In this document: positions 41,302-49,653 of the stretch, one piece after another
Layout of the letters: the number at the start of each line of letters is the position of its first letter
Numbering within the stretch: the stretch's first letter is position 1
Assembly: GCA_021325145.1 (NCBI GenBank)
Contig: JAJPHR010000102.1
Span: 29,044-93,043, forward strand
From: Verrucomicrobiota bacterium
GTDB lineage: Bacteria > Verrucomicrobiota > Verrucomicrobiia > Limisphaerales > Pedosphaeraceae
Reading direction: 5' to 3'
Length of the DNA stretch: 64,000 nt
Notes under the pieces: generated by a model
The model's database searches: none
What the model was told of the DNA's origin: nothing
Seen by the model: only the letters and a program-made list of their open reading frames with translations
Position numbers and translations under genes: made by a program

Positions 41302-42546
41302 CTATTTCGCCCGCACCCAGTTCATGGCCTTCTCCGCGAGCTTGTCAAACGCAGCCACGCACAACTCCAGATGTTCCTCCCGGGTGTCTTCGATCTTATT
41401 GTGGCTGATGCCGTGCAGGCTTTGAACGAACATCATCACCGTGGGCACGCCCGCACGCGCGACCTCCGCAGCGTCGTGCAACGGCCCTGAAGGCAGGCGA
41501 TGGCGTTTCCCGCAGGTTTCACCGATGGCTTCATCGCACATCGCGATCAAATCGTTGTTAAACAGCACCGGCTCAATTTGCCACAACCGTTCCCACGAAA
41601 CCTTGACGTTCCCCTCACTGGCAAACCTCGCGCTGGCATCCCTCGCCTCCGCCAGCATGCGGGCGAGCGCGGCGGCATCCAGATGCCGTTGATCGAGCGT
41701 GATGCGGCATTCTTCAACCACGCTCGTGACAATGCCCGGCTTGGTCGTGCACGAACCGATGGTGCAAACGCCGCCGTTGCGCTCGGCAATGCGATAAATC
41801 TCCGGGCTCATTTTCGCGGCGGCGAGGAAGGCGTCCTTGCGCCGGTTCATCGGCGTGCTGCCGGAATGCGCCGCCTGCCCGAGGAAAGTGATCGCGTGGC
41901 GCTCGACCCCGAACGTCCCCAACACCGCGCCCAGCGGCAGATCCAGATCAAGCAGCACCGGGCCTTGCTCAATGTGCAATTCGAGGTACGCGGCCGCGTC
42001 CTTCAACTCCTTGCCGCTCTCCTTCACCCGCTCGAAGTCCACGCCGATTTCCTTCAACGCGTCCGGCAGGCGGATGCCATCCCTGTCCTTCAAACCGCGC
42101 GCCTCCTCCAGGTTGAGATTGCCGGAGCAGGCCGACGATCCAAACAAACTTTTGCCAAAGCGCGCTCCTTCCTCATCCGCCCAATCCACCAGGCGGACTG
42201 TCACCGGCGGCTTGCCATCGTATTGCGCGCTGATGCGGCGCAGAATCTCGACACCCGCCAGCACGTTCAGACAACCGTCGAGCCAGCCGCCATTCGGCAC
42301 CGAGTCAATATGGCCGCCGATCAAGAGCGCGCGTTCGGATTGCCCGCGCAACGTCGTCCACAAATTGCCGGCGGCGTCCGTATGGATTTCGACCGGCAGC
42401 GCCTCCAGCTTTTTTCTGAGCCAGTTTCGCGCCGTCGCCCAGGTTTTGGTAAAAGCAACCCGTTGCGCCCCGTTCTCATCCCCCGTGAGACTGCGAAGTT
42501 CCTTGAGTTCGGCGACGGTGCGTTTTGGGTTCAGGGAAAAGCTCAT
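41302..42546 (-). CDS. M20 carbamoyl-amidohydrolase, probable beta-ureidopropionase
   Basis: 414 residues from ATG 42546. Metal motifs: LIGGHIDSVPNGGWLDG, DWADEEGARFGKSLFGSS, ELHIEQGPVL and GISHNKIEDT. The family covers allantoate amidohydrolase, N-carbamoyl-amino acid hydrolase and beta-ureidopropionase. Since allC is already present and preT lies divergently 206 nt away, release of beta-alanine from N-carbamoyl-beta-alanine is the likeliest role (inference). A ureidoglycolate amidohydrolase role is the main alternative, because that step is otherwise missing. Confidence 0.85.
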   Translation of the reverse strand: MSFSLNPKRTVAELKELRSLTGDENGAQRVAFTKTWATARNWLRKKLEALPVEIHTDAAGNLWTTLRGQSERALLIGGHIDSVPNGGWLDGCLNVLAGVEILRRISAQYDGKPPVTVRLVDWADEEGARFGKSLFGSSACSGNLNLEEARGLKDRDGIRLPDALKEIGVDFERVKESGKELKDAAAYLELHIEQGPVLLDLDLPLGAVLGTFGVERHAITFLGQAAHSGSTPMNRRKDAFLAAAKMSPEIYRIAERNGGVCTIGSCTTKPGIVTSVVEECRITLDQRHLDAAALARMLAEARDASARFASEGNVKVSWERLWQIEPVLFNNDLIAMCDEAIGETCGKRHRLPSGPLHDAAEVARAGVPTVMMFVQSLHGISHNKIEDTREEHLELCVAAFDKLAEKAMNWVRAK

Positions 42547-42752
42547 TTGGCTTCTGCCGGCGATGCTTTTGCGTTCTCTCGCTGCGGCGCACAGGCTAAG
42601 CCCAACAACCACGTTTGACAAGGAATGGTTCACCGCAACTTCCTTGCGACGCATGGAATTGACGCTTCCATTCCGTCCCATCATGTCTTAGGCTGGCCAT
42701 TGGTAGAATGAAGAGAACTAACCTGCTTTGGCAGGCTGAAAATTAGATCGAT

Positions 42753-44207
42753 ATGCCACTCAGTCCCAAGCTCGGACCCGAGGCTCTCGCGGCCAACCTG
42801 GCCGAGCTTCACCCCGCGCTCACCACCCAGGAAGCCGTCATTGAAGCGAACCGCTGCCTGTTTTGTTTCGACGCGCCTTGCATCAAGGCCTGCCCCACCG
42901 GCATCGACATCCCATCCTTCATCAAAAAGATCGCCAACGGCAACCCCACCGGCGCGGCGCGCGCGATTCTGAGCGCCAACATCCTCGGCGCGAGTTGCGC
43001 CCGCGTTTGTCCCACTTCGGAGTTGTGCGAAGGCGCTTGCGTGGTGCTCGACCTCGAAGGCGACCCTGTCAAAATCGGCCTTTTGCAGCGGCACGCTACT
43101 GACCACGTCCACGAACATCACCTCCAGGTCTTGAAGAAGCCGTCCGCCCACACCAATCGGCGCATCGCCGTCATTGGCGGCGGCCCGGCGGGCCTCGGTT
43201 GCGCGGCAGAATTGGCCCAACTCGGCCATCAAGCCGTCGTCTTCGAAAAAAAACCCAACGCGGGCGGCCTCAATACTTACGGCATCGCTTATTATAAAAT
43301 GAAACCCCAGGTCAGCCTGGAGGAGGTCGAATTGGTGAAGAGCCTCGGCGTCGAATTCCGCTGCGGTGTCGAAGTGGGCCGCGACGTTTCGCTCGCCCAA
43401 CTGGAGCAGGAGTTCGACGCGGTGTTCCTCGGTCTCGGGCTTGGCGCCGGCACGCGCCTCGGGATTCCGGGCGAACAGTTGCCCGGAGTCATTGATGCGA
43501 TTGACTTTATCGAGCAGATCCATGCTGAACCGTTGCACCAGGTGCCGGTCGGCGAACGCGTCGCCGTCATCGGCTGCGGCAACACCGCCATCGACGCTGT
43601 TACCCAGGCCAAACGTCTCGGCGCACAAACCGTCCTCGCCATCTATCGCCGCGGTGAAGACGATATGTCCGCCTACGATTTCGAATATGAACTCGCCAAA
43701 AATGACGGCGGACAATTTCTCTTCCATGCCGTCCCGCTGGAAATTCTGGCCGGCAAGGATGGCCGCGTCACCGGCTTGCGGCTTGCCCGCACGCAGGTCA
43801 ACGCCGCTGGAAAAGTCGGGATCATTCCCGGCACGGAGTTCGTCGAGCCTTTCGACATGGTCATCAAAGCGGTGGGCCAGGAAAAACAAGCCGCTCTGCT
43901 CAAAAAATTGCTCCCCAAGCTGGAACTTGATAAGCGCGGCGCGGTTAAGTATGACTTCGCCACCGGGCGAACCAACCTCCCCAAGATTTTTGCCGGCGGG
44001 GATTGCGCCAACGGCGGCCGCGAAGTGGTTAATGCCGTCGCCGAGGGCAAACGCGCCGCCCGCGGCATCCATGCCTTTCTCTCCGGACACGAAGTGACCG
44101 GCCCGGTGCAACCCTCCCGCCTTGGCGCAAAAAACGGCGCGGCTGGTTCCGGCTTCGACCATCCGATTCGTGTCAAGGAACTGGAGGAGGAATTCGGGAA
44201 ACCGTGA
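42753..44207 (+). CDS. preT: Dihydropyrimidine dehydrogenase (NAD) subunit PreT
   Basis: 484 residues. The N-terminal Fe-S domain has CLFCFDAPCIKACPTGIDIP and CARVCPTSELCEGACV. FAD and NAD Rossmann motifs follow: IAVIGGGPAGLGCAAELA and VAVIGCGNTAIDAV. The C-terminus FAGGDCANGGREVVNAVAEG is FAD-binding. It transfers electrons between NADH and PreA to reduce uracil or thymine. preA normally follows directly; here a 609-bp palindromic element separates them, starting one base after the preT stop. Confidence 0.94.
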   Translation: MPLSPKLGPEALAANLAELHPALTTQEAVIEANRCLFCFDAPCIKACPTGIDIPSFIKKIANGNPTGAARAILSANILGASCARVCPTSELCEGACVVLDLEGDPVKIGLLQRHATDHVHEHHLQVLKKPSAHTNRRIAVIGGGPAGLGCAAELAQLGHQAVVFEKKPNAGGLNTYGIAYYKMKPQVSLEEVELVKSLGVEFRCGVEVGRDVSLAQLEQEFDAVFLGLGLGAGTRLGIPGEQLPGVIDAIDFIEQIHAEPLHQVPVGERVAVIGCGNTAIDAVTQAKRLGAQTVLAIYRRGEDDMSAYDFEYELAKNDGGQFLFHAVPLEILAGKDGRVTGLRLARTQVNAAGKVGIIPGTEFVEPFDMVIKAVGQEKQAALLKKLLPKLELDKRGAVKYDFATGRTNLPKIFAGGDCANGGREVVNAVAEGKRAARGIHAFLSGHEVTGPVQPSRLGAKNGAAGSGFDHPIRVKELEEEFGKP

Positions 44208-44208
44208 T

Positions 44209-44817
44209 GAAACACCAAGCTCCAACATCCAAGCACCAGAAAAGCTCCAATGGCCAAGCTCCAAATACGTCTGGGAAGAAATCGAGTATTATCAAATATT
44301 CACACGTTTCGTCGCATGCATGGGTGTTGAATGAGGAACCGAATGCACCTGATTCCACTGGGCATCCGTTTGATCTGGAAGAACGGACCGCCCAGTTCGG
44401 CGAGGCCATTGTGCGCTTTTCAAAGAAGATCCCGCGTGATCCGGGCAACAATCGTCTCATTGACCAACTGGTCGGTTGCGGCACGAGCGTAGGGGCAAAT
44501 TATCGCGAAGCGAACGAGAGTGTTTCCAAAAAGGATTTCCTGTTTTCAACCAGCCGTTGCGTTAAGGAAGCGAAGGAAACAAAATTCTTCCTGCGCATGG
44601 TCGCCGCCTCGGAAGAGCTGTTGGTCAAGGAAGCCCGCGAGCTTTATCGCGAATGCCATGAATTACACATGATCTTCGCCAGCATGTACCGCAAAGGACG
44701 GAAATGAAAATACCTGGAACAAATTTCGAATCCAACCGCATGCCGCCCAGCCCTGGAACATTGGAGCTTGAATTTTTGGAGCTTCTCTGGTGCTTGGAGG
44801 TTGGAACTTGGAGCTTC
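44209..44817. mobile_element. Putative mobile palindromic element carrying a four-helix-bundle gene
   Basis: Inverted arms 44209-44266 and 44761-44817. Read in the same sense both contain CCAAGCACCAGA, AAGCTCC and CAAGCTCCAA in the same register with one single-base indel, so they can pair over about 57 bp. The enclosed 494 bases hold the S23-like gene. The element occupies the preT-preA gap exactly (preT stop at 44207, preA start at 44822) and leaves both genes intact. Related gene-less palindromes lie at 46151-46258 and 16524-16656. No clear target-site duplication was seen. Confidence 0.65.
44324..44707 (+). CDS. Four-helix-bundle protein (S23/IVS family)
   Basis: 127 residues from GTG 44324. 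The family core is clear: FDLEERTAQFGEAIVRFSKK, NNRLIDQLVGCGTSVGANYR, EANESVSKKDFLFSTSRCVK, and EAKETKFFLRMVAASEELL. The frame is open back to GTG 44204 and ATG 44207, which would add 40 residues encoded by the left repeat arm (QAPTSKHQKSSNGQAP); that extension is unlike the family. These proteins form small helical-bundle oligomers. Some are encoded in intervening sequences of 23S rRNA genes, and they are related to Avd of diversity-generating retroelements. Molecular role here is unknown. Confidence 0.88.
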   Translation: MLNEEPNAPDSTGHPFDLEERTAQFGEAIVRFSKKIPRDPGNNRLIDQLVGCGTSVGANYREANESVSKKDFLFSTSRCVKEAKETKFFLRMVAASEELLVKEARELYRECHELHMIFASMYRKGRK

Positions 44818-44821
44818 TAAT

Positions 44822-46132
44822 ATGGCCGACCTTTCCATTAACCTCGCCGGTATCAAATCCCCCAACCCCTTCTGGGTCGCCTCCGGGCCGCCCTCGAACA
44901 CCGCTTACCAGGCCCACCGCGCTTTTGAAGCGGGCTGGGGCGGTGTGGTGTGGAAGACCATCGGCGAGCCCATCGTAAACGTTTCCTCGCGCTATTCCGC
45001 CATGAACCTGGGTGGCGTGCGCATGGCGGGTTTCAACAACATCGAACTCATCAGCGACCGCTCGCCCGAAACCAATTTCCGCGAGATCGCTGAAGTCAAG
45101 AAACGCTGGCCCAACCACGCCGTCATTGCCTCGCTGATGGTCGATACCCGCGAACGCTGGCACGAGTTTGTGAAATGGTCCGCCGACGTCGGCGCGGACG
45201 GCGTGGAATTGAACTTCGGCTGCCCGCACGGCATGTGCGAGCGCGGCATGGGTTCCGCTGTCGGCCAGCAACCGGCCGTGACCGAAAGAATCGTCAGTTG
45301 GGCCATGGAAGCCGCGACCATCCCGGTCATCGTCAAGCTCACGCCGAACATAACCGACATCACCTACGCCGCGCGCGCCGCAAAAAGCGCCGGCGCCAAC
45401 GCCATCTCGCTGATCAACACCATCAACAGCATCACCCAGGTCAACCTCGACAACCTCGTGCCGGAACCCTTTGTGGCCGGGTTCAGCACGCACGGCGGCT
45501 ATTGCGGACCGGCGGTCAAACCCATCGCGCTGAACATGGTTCAAAGCTGCGCCGACGACCCCGAGGTCCAGCTTCCGATCTCCGGCATCGGCGGCATCTC
45601 GAATTGGCGCGACGCCGCCGAATTTATCGCGCTCGGCTCGACCTCCGTGCAAGTTTGCACGGCCATCATGCACTACGGATTTCGCATCGTGGAGGACATG
45701 GTTGAGGGCTTGAACGATTACCTCGATTCCAAAGGCTTCACCAATGTCGCGCAACTCCGCGGCCTGGCCGTGCCCACACTCAAGAAGTGGGAATCACTCG
45801 ATTTGCATTATCAGCGCATCGCCCGCATCAATTACGACAAATGCATCGGTTGCAACCTGTGTTACATCGCGTGCGAAGACGGCGCGCACCAATGTATTGA
45901 CCTGGTTGATCCGAACGGTTACGGCCTTGGCCCGGGACGAGTTCCCGGCAAACCGATTCCCAAGGTCCGCGAAAACGATTGCGTCGGCTGCAATCTCTGC
46001 TCGCTCGTCTGCCCCGTGGACAATTGCATCACCATGACCTCAATCGAAACCGGCAAGCCACGGATGAGCTGGACCGATTATCAGGCCAAAATGGCGCGCG
46101 GCGAAATGATGCCCATACCACCGCATCCGTAG
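44822..46132 (+). CDS. preA: Dihydropyrimidine dehydrogenase (NAD) subunit PreA
   Basis: 436 residues from ATG 44822; an upstream in-frame ATG (44768) lies in the repeat arm and is rejected. The FMN TIM barrel opens ADLSINLAGIKSPNPFWVAS and carries ELNFGCPHGMCERGMG with the catalytic Cys region. Two C-terminal [4Fe-4S] clusters are CIGCNLCYIACEDGAHQC and CVGCNLCSLVCPVDNC. With PreT it reduces uracil and thymine to dihydropyrimidines, the first reductive catabolic step. mmsA follows after a gene-less palindromic element. Confidence 0.95.
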   Translation: MADLSINLAGIKSPNPFWVASGPPSNTAYQAHRAFEAGWGGVVWKTIGEPIVNVSSRYSAMNLGGVRMAGFNNIELISDRSPETNFREIAEVKKRWPNHAVIASLMVDTRERWHEFVKWSADVGADGVELNFGCPHGMCERGMGSAVGQQPAVTERIVSWAMEAATIPVIVKLTPNITDITYAARAAKSAGANAISLINTINSITQVNLDNLVPEPFVAGFSTHGGYCGPAVKPIALNMVQSCADDPEVQLPISGIGGISNWRDAAEFIALGSTSVQVCTAIMHYGFRIVEDMVEGLNDYLDSKGFTNVAQLRGLAVPTLKKWESLDLHYQRIARINYDKCIGCNLCYIACEDGAHQCIDLVDPNGYGLGPGRVPGKPIPKVRENDCVGCNLCSLVCPVDNCITMTSIETGKPRMSWTDYQAKMARGEMMPIPPHP

Positions 46133-46150
46133 ATGAAACCACAAAAAACA

Positions 46151-46258
46151 AACATTCAAGCACCAACATCCAAGCTCCAGAGAAGCTCCAAACCGTGCTT
46201 TTCTGGCGCTTGGGATTCGGAGCTTCTCTGGAGCTTGGATGTTGATGCTTGATGCTTC
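46151..46258. repeat. AGCTCCA-family palindrome, gene-less
   Basis: Left arm about 46151-46191 (CAAGCACCAACATCCAAGCT, CCAGAGAAGCTCC) and right arm about 46219-46258 (GGAGCTTCTCTGGAGCTTGG, ATGTTGATGCTTG). The inner 24 bases of the arms pair perfectly around a loop of about 30 bases. It fills the preA-mmsA gap. Confidence 0.85.
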
Positions 46259-46277
46259 TGCCTGATGCTTTTATTTC

Positions 46278-47759
46278 ATGAATCCATGCCCTAATTATAT
46301 CGGCGGCGAATGGCTCCCGGTTTCCGGAGTCGCCACTTCGCCGGTTCACAATCCCTCCACCGGCGAAGTCATCGCCGAAACACCCATGGGCACAACGCGG
46401 CACGTGGACGATGCGGTGAATGCGGCGCACCAGGCGTTTCCGGCGTGGTGGGAAACCCCGCCCACGGAGCGCGCCCGGATTTTCTTCAAGTTCAAAATGC
46501 TGCTGGAGGAGAATTTCGAGGCGCTCGCCCAAAGCGTCACTCGCGAGCATGGCAAGACACTGGTGGAATCGCGCGGCGACGTCCGCCGCGGAATTGAGAT
46601 GGTCGAGTTCGCTTGCGGCGTCCCGTCGCTGCTGATGGGCGAAGTGCTCGAGAACATCGCGCGCGGCATTGACTGCGACGCCATCCGCCAGCCGCTCGGT
46701 GTGTGTGTCGGCATTACGCCGTTTAATTTTCCCGCGATGGTGCCGTTGTGGATGTATCCCATAGCCATCGTTGCTGGAAACACGTTTGTCTTGAAACCCA
46801 GCGAGAAGGTCCCGCTGACCGCGATTCGCATCGCCCAATTGCTCGAACAGGCCGGGTTGCCCAAAGGCGTCCTCAACCTCGTTCACGGTGGCCGCGAATG
46901 CGTCGATGCGCTCCTGACCCATCCCAAAGTTAGAGCCATTTCTTTCGTCGGCTCGACGCCGGTGGCCAAATACATTTTTGAAACCGGCACCAAAAACGGC
47001 AAGCGCGTGCAGTCCAATGGCGGCGCGAAGAATTACATCCTCGTGATGCCGGATGCGGATGTGGAAAACTCCGTTAAAGGGTTGACCGAAGCCGCCTTCG
47101 GTTGTGCGGGCGAGCGTTGCATGGCCGGCTCGACCGCCGTGATGGTGGGGGATGCCGTCAAGACCGTTCTTCCCACGCTCGCAGAAGTCACCCGCAAGAT
47201 TCAAGTCGGCCCCACCGACCGCAGCCCGCAACCCCAGATGGGTCCGGTCATCACGCGGCAGCATCGCGACCGCGTCTGCGAACTCGTTGAAGCGGGCGTC
47301 AAGGAAGGCGCGAAGGTCCTGGCCGATGGACGGAGCGTCAAAATCGATTCCGCGCCCAACGGTTTTTTTGTCGGCGCCACGCTGCTCGACCAGGTGCAAA
47401 GCGGGATGACCGTCATGCGCGAGGAAATCTTCGGCCCCGTTCTCAACGTCATGCGCATGGACGATCTCGACTCGGCCATCGAAACGGCCAACCGCTCCGC
47501 CTATGGCAACGGCGCGTCCATCTTCACACGCTCGGGCAAAGCCGCGCGCGAATTCAAGCATCGCATCAAGGCCGGGATGGTCGGCATCAACATCGGCGTG
47601 CCCGCCTCCATGGCGTGGTTTCCGTTCAACGGCTGGGATGATTCATTCTTCGGCGACCTCCACATGCAAGGCCGCGAAGGCGTGCACTTCTTCACCCAAC
47701 TCAAAGTGACCACGAGCCGTTGGTTTAGTTATGGCGAAGGAGACATCTGGCATCGGTAG
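46278..47759 (+). CDS. mmsA: Methylmalonate/malonate-semialdehyde dehydrogenase (CoA-acylating)
   Basis: 493 residues. Aldehyde dehydrogenase fold with ITPFNFPAMVPLWMYPIA, ISFVGSTPVAKYI, catalytic Cys281 in GCAGERCMAGS, and the MmsA-specific end FFGDLHMQGREGVHFFTQLK. It converts malonate semialdehyde to acetyl-CoA (or methylmalonate semialdehyde to propionyl-CoA). Downstream of preTA it would finish uracil and thymine degradation after beta-alanine transamination. The required transaminase is not in the window. Confidence 0.94.
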   Translation: MNPCPNYIGGEWLPVSGVATSPVHNPSTGEVIAETPMGTTRHVDDAVNAAHQAFPAWWETPPTERARIFFKFKMLLEENFEALAQSVTREHGKTLVESRGDVRRGIEMVEFACGVPSLLMGEVLENIARGIDCDAIRQPLGVCVGITPFNFPAMVPLWMYPIAIVAGNTFVLKPSEKVPLTAIRIAQLLEQAGLPKGVLNLVHGGRECVDALLTHPKVRAISFVGSTPVAKYIFETGTKNGKRVQSNGGAKNYILVMPDADVENSVKGLTEAAFGCAGERCMAGSTAVMVGDAVKTVLPTLAEVTRKIQVGPTDRSPQPQMGPVITRQHRDRVCELVEAGVKEGAKVLADGRSVKIDSAPNGFFVGATLLDQVQSGMTVMREEIFGPVLNVMRMDDLDSAIETANRSAYGNGASIFTRSGKAAREFKHRIKAGMVGINIGVPASMAWFPFNGWDDSFFGDLHMQGREGVHFFTQLKVTTSRWFSYGEGDIWHR

Positions 47760-47780
47760 AAGATGTGAGAACTCCAACCC

Positions 47781-47870
47781 GAAACGCCAAACACCAGGAG
47801 CGCGCGTCAGAACACTTGCTGTTTGCTGCCTGGTGCTTTTCGGGTGTTTGGTTTTTGGAGCCTGGCGTTT
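47781..47870. repeat. Degenerate AGCTCCA-family palindrome
   Basis: GAAACGCCAAACACCAGG on the left pairs loosely with CCTGGTGCTTTTCGGGTG and GGAGCCTGGCGTTT on the right. It is less perfect than the copies at 16524 and 46151. It lies just after mmsA and abuts the hairpin repeat at 47890. Confidence 0.6.
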
Positions 47871-47889
47871 AGCTTAGGACCTATCTCGG

Positions 47890-47942
47890 TAGGGCGCGTC
47901 ACTCCGTGCGCGCCGACGACGGGCAGAGGACTGCCCGTACCG
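47890..47942. repeat. Double-hairpin repeat, copy 1
   Basis: Hairpin one is GGCGCG-tcactccgtg-CGCGCC; hairpin two is ACGGGCAG-agga-CTGCCCGT. Related copies at 55385-55425 and 63846-63900. Confidence 0.75.
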
Positions 47943-48018
47943 GGTTAGGTTCTTAGCCGCAACGACACAGTTGATATTGGGGAGCACACGCGCCCCGATC
48001 CAACTGCATCCTTACGGC

Positions 48019-48777
48019 TTAGGACTGGCCGCGCGGAAAAAAATTGTATCGAAGAATGCACCTCAACGCACTAATGCCATCACGCCAGCCCGCCTTTTTG
48101 CCCTCGGCGTAAGTTCGGCCGTGATACGAAATGGCCACCTCGTAAATCCGCACTTTCAACCGGCTTATCTTGGCGGTGATCTCGGGCTCGAACCCAAACC
48201 GGTTTTCCTCTATCCTGATCTTCTGGATGATCTCGCGGCGGAACGCTTTGTAGCCTGCCTCCATGTCCGTGAGGTTCAAGTTCGTTGCCATGTTGGATAG
48301 CGTGGTGAGGACCCGGTTGCCAACGGAATGCCAGAAGTAAAGCACGCGATGCGCGCTCGAACCGATAAACCGCGAACCAAACACCACATCCGCCTTCCCG
48401 GCCAGGATCGGCGCCGCCAAAAGCGGATATTCCTGCGGATCGTATTCCAGATCGGCATCCTGAACTACGACTATAGGCGCTGTGGCTTGCGCAAAACCCG
48501 TCCGCAGCGCCGCCCCTTTGCCCTGGTTCAAATCGTGCCGAAGCAACCTGATCCGCGCGTCGAATGCCTGCAGCGGTTGCAAAACGTTCCAGGTGCCGTC
48601 CTGCGAACCATCGTCCACCACGATCAATTCCTGGACGAGCGGCTGCGCCAGAACCGTTCGGACAACCTCGGCAATGGTCGCGGCCTCATTATAAACCGGA
48701 ATCACCACCGCGAGGCAGGGAACGATTGCCCCGGAACGTTCACTGGGCTTGCCCGTTGACGTTTGAGGACTGCTCAT
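48019..48777 (-). CDS. Family 2 glycosyltransferase (dolichol-phosphate-sugar synthase-like)
   Basis: 252 residues from ATG 48777; the longer open frame upstream is not supported. A GT-A fold with VIPVYNEAATIAEVVRTVL, ELIVVDDGSQDGTWNVLQPL, NQGKGAALRTGF and the DxD-like QDADLEYDPQEYP. Together with VFGSRFIGSS this places it near the polyprenyl-phosphate mannosyl/glucosyl synthases. There is no C-terminal membrane domain. It could make the lipid-linked sugar donor for the membrane transferase at 16717-19200 (speculative). Confidence 0.9.
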   Translation of the reverse strand: MSSPQTSTGKPSERSGAIVPCLAVVIPVYNEAATIAEVVRTVLAQPLVQELIVVDDGSQDGTWNVLQPLQAFDARIRLLRHDLNQGKGAALRTGFAQATAPIVVVQDADLEYDPQEYPLLAAPILAGKADVVFGSRFIGSSAHRVLYFWHSVGNRVLTTLSNMATNLNLTDMEAGYKAFRREIIQKIRIEENRFGFEPEITAKISRLKVRIYEVAISYHGRTYAEGKKAGWRDGISALRCILRYNFFPRGQS

Positions 48778-49080
48778 GCCGCTGTTGGCCGCGCCTGCAT
48801 CAGCGGCATTATGCCGGAATCCTTGATGCCACGCAGTATATTTTTCCCCGGATACACTGGTGAGCGTATCCCGACACGTTCTTACTCGGAAGCTGGGACA
48901 GCGTTCACCTGCCTTCAGCGGCTCCGCAAGAGGGAGGGGGCGCAACGTTCACCCAGACGCACCCGGCGGAACACCCCATTGTAGCCTGCCGCCGGCGGAA
49001 CGAGTTTTTCTCCGCACTTTAGCGAGCACGACCGCGACGTGGGATGATGGGGCGGGTTGGCCCGCAATGCGCATCAAGGC

Positions 49081-49653
49081 ATGAAACCAAATCGCTTGCT
49101 CCCGTTGCTTGTGGTCACCGCCGCCCTGCTCAGCGGTTGCACCACTTACCAGTATCGCGTCGTCCAACCGCCCGTGGTCGCGCAGCCGATCCGGAACCAG
49201 CTCGTAATCGTTCCTTACGATCCGCTGGAATACCGGCTGGTGCGCCGCGACGACCGGCTTGGCGTGCGGATTTTCAATCCCACGGACGACCGTATCGTGC
49301 TGCTGGGTAGCAAAAGTTACGTGATCGATCCCCGCGGCGAGAGCCATCCAGTGCGCGGCCGGGTAATTGCGCCGCATAGTTATGTCGGAATGTCATTGCC
49401 ACCCCGGCCAATTACCGTCCATGGCTGGGGGCCCGGCGTCGCCTGGGGCTGGGGCTGGGGCTGGATGCCGTACACACCATATTACGATCCCTTTTTCGAT
49501 GATTTCTACGGGCCGCCATCCTATTACTACGAGATAAGGACCGTTTACGACTGGCATTGGAAAACCGGCACTGCGCAGCTGCATTTGACCTACGATCGCA
49601 ATGGGCAGACTTTCGACCACACGTTCGAAATCATCCGTGAGCCGGAAAAGTGA
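49081..49653 (+). CDS. Putative lipoprotein with Gly/Trp-rich segment
   Basis: 190 residues from ATG 49081. The signal LLPLLVVTAALLSGC has a lipobox LLSGC at Cys20. The mature part includes RLGVRIFNPTDDRIVLLGSK, a Trp/Gly run (WGPGVAWGWGWGWMPYTPYY) and a C-terminal beta segment (WHWKTGTAQLHLTYDRNGQT). The family is not recognised; similar aromatic-rich lipoproteins are frequent in this phylum. Confidence 0.78.
   Translation: MKPNRLLPLLVVTAALLSGCTTYQYRVVQPPVVAQPIRNQLVIVPYDPLEYRLVRRDDRLGVRIFNPTDDRIVLLGSKSYVIDPRGESHPVRGRVIAPHSYVGMSLPPRPITVHGWGPGVAWGWGWGWMPYTPYYDPFFDDFYGPPSYYYEIRTVYDWHWKTGTAQLHLTYDRNGQTFDHTFEIIREPEK

Noticed and set aside
42681..44264. Open frame of 527 codons on the minus strand
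   Set aside because: Antisense to preT, with no domain pattern.
46029..47561. Open frame of 510 codons on the minus strand
   Set aside because: Antisense to mmsA; its end is composed of repeat DNA.
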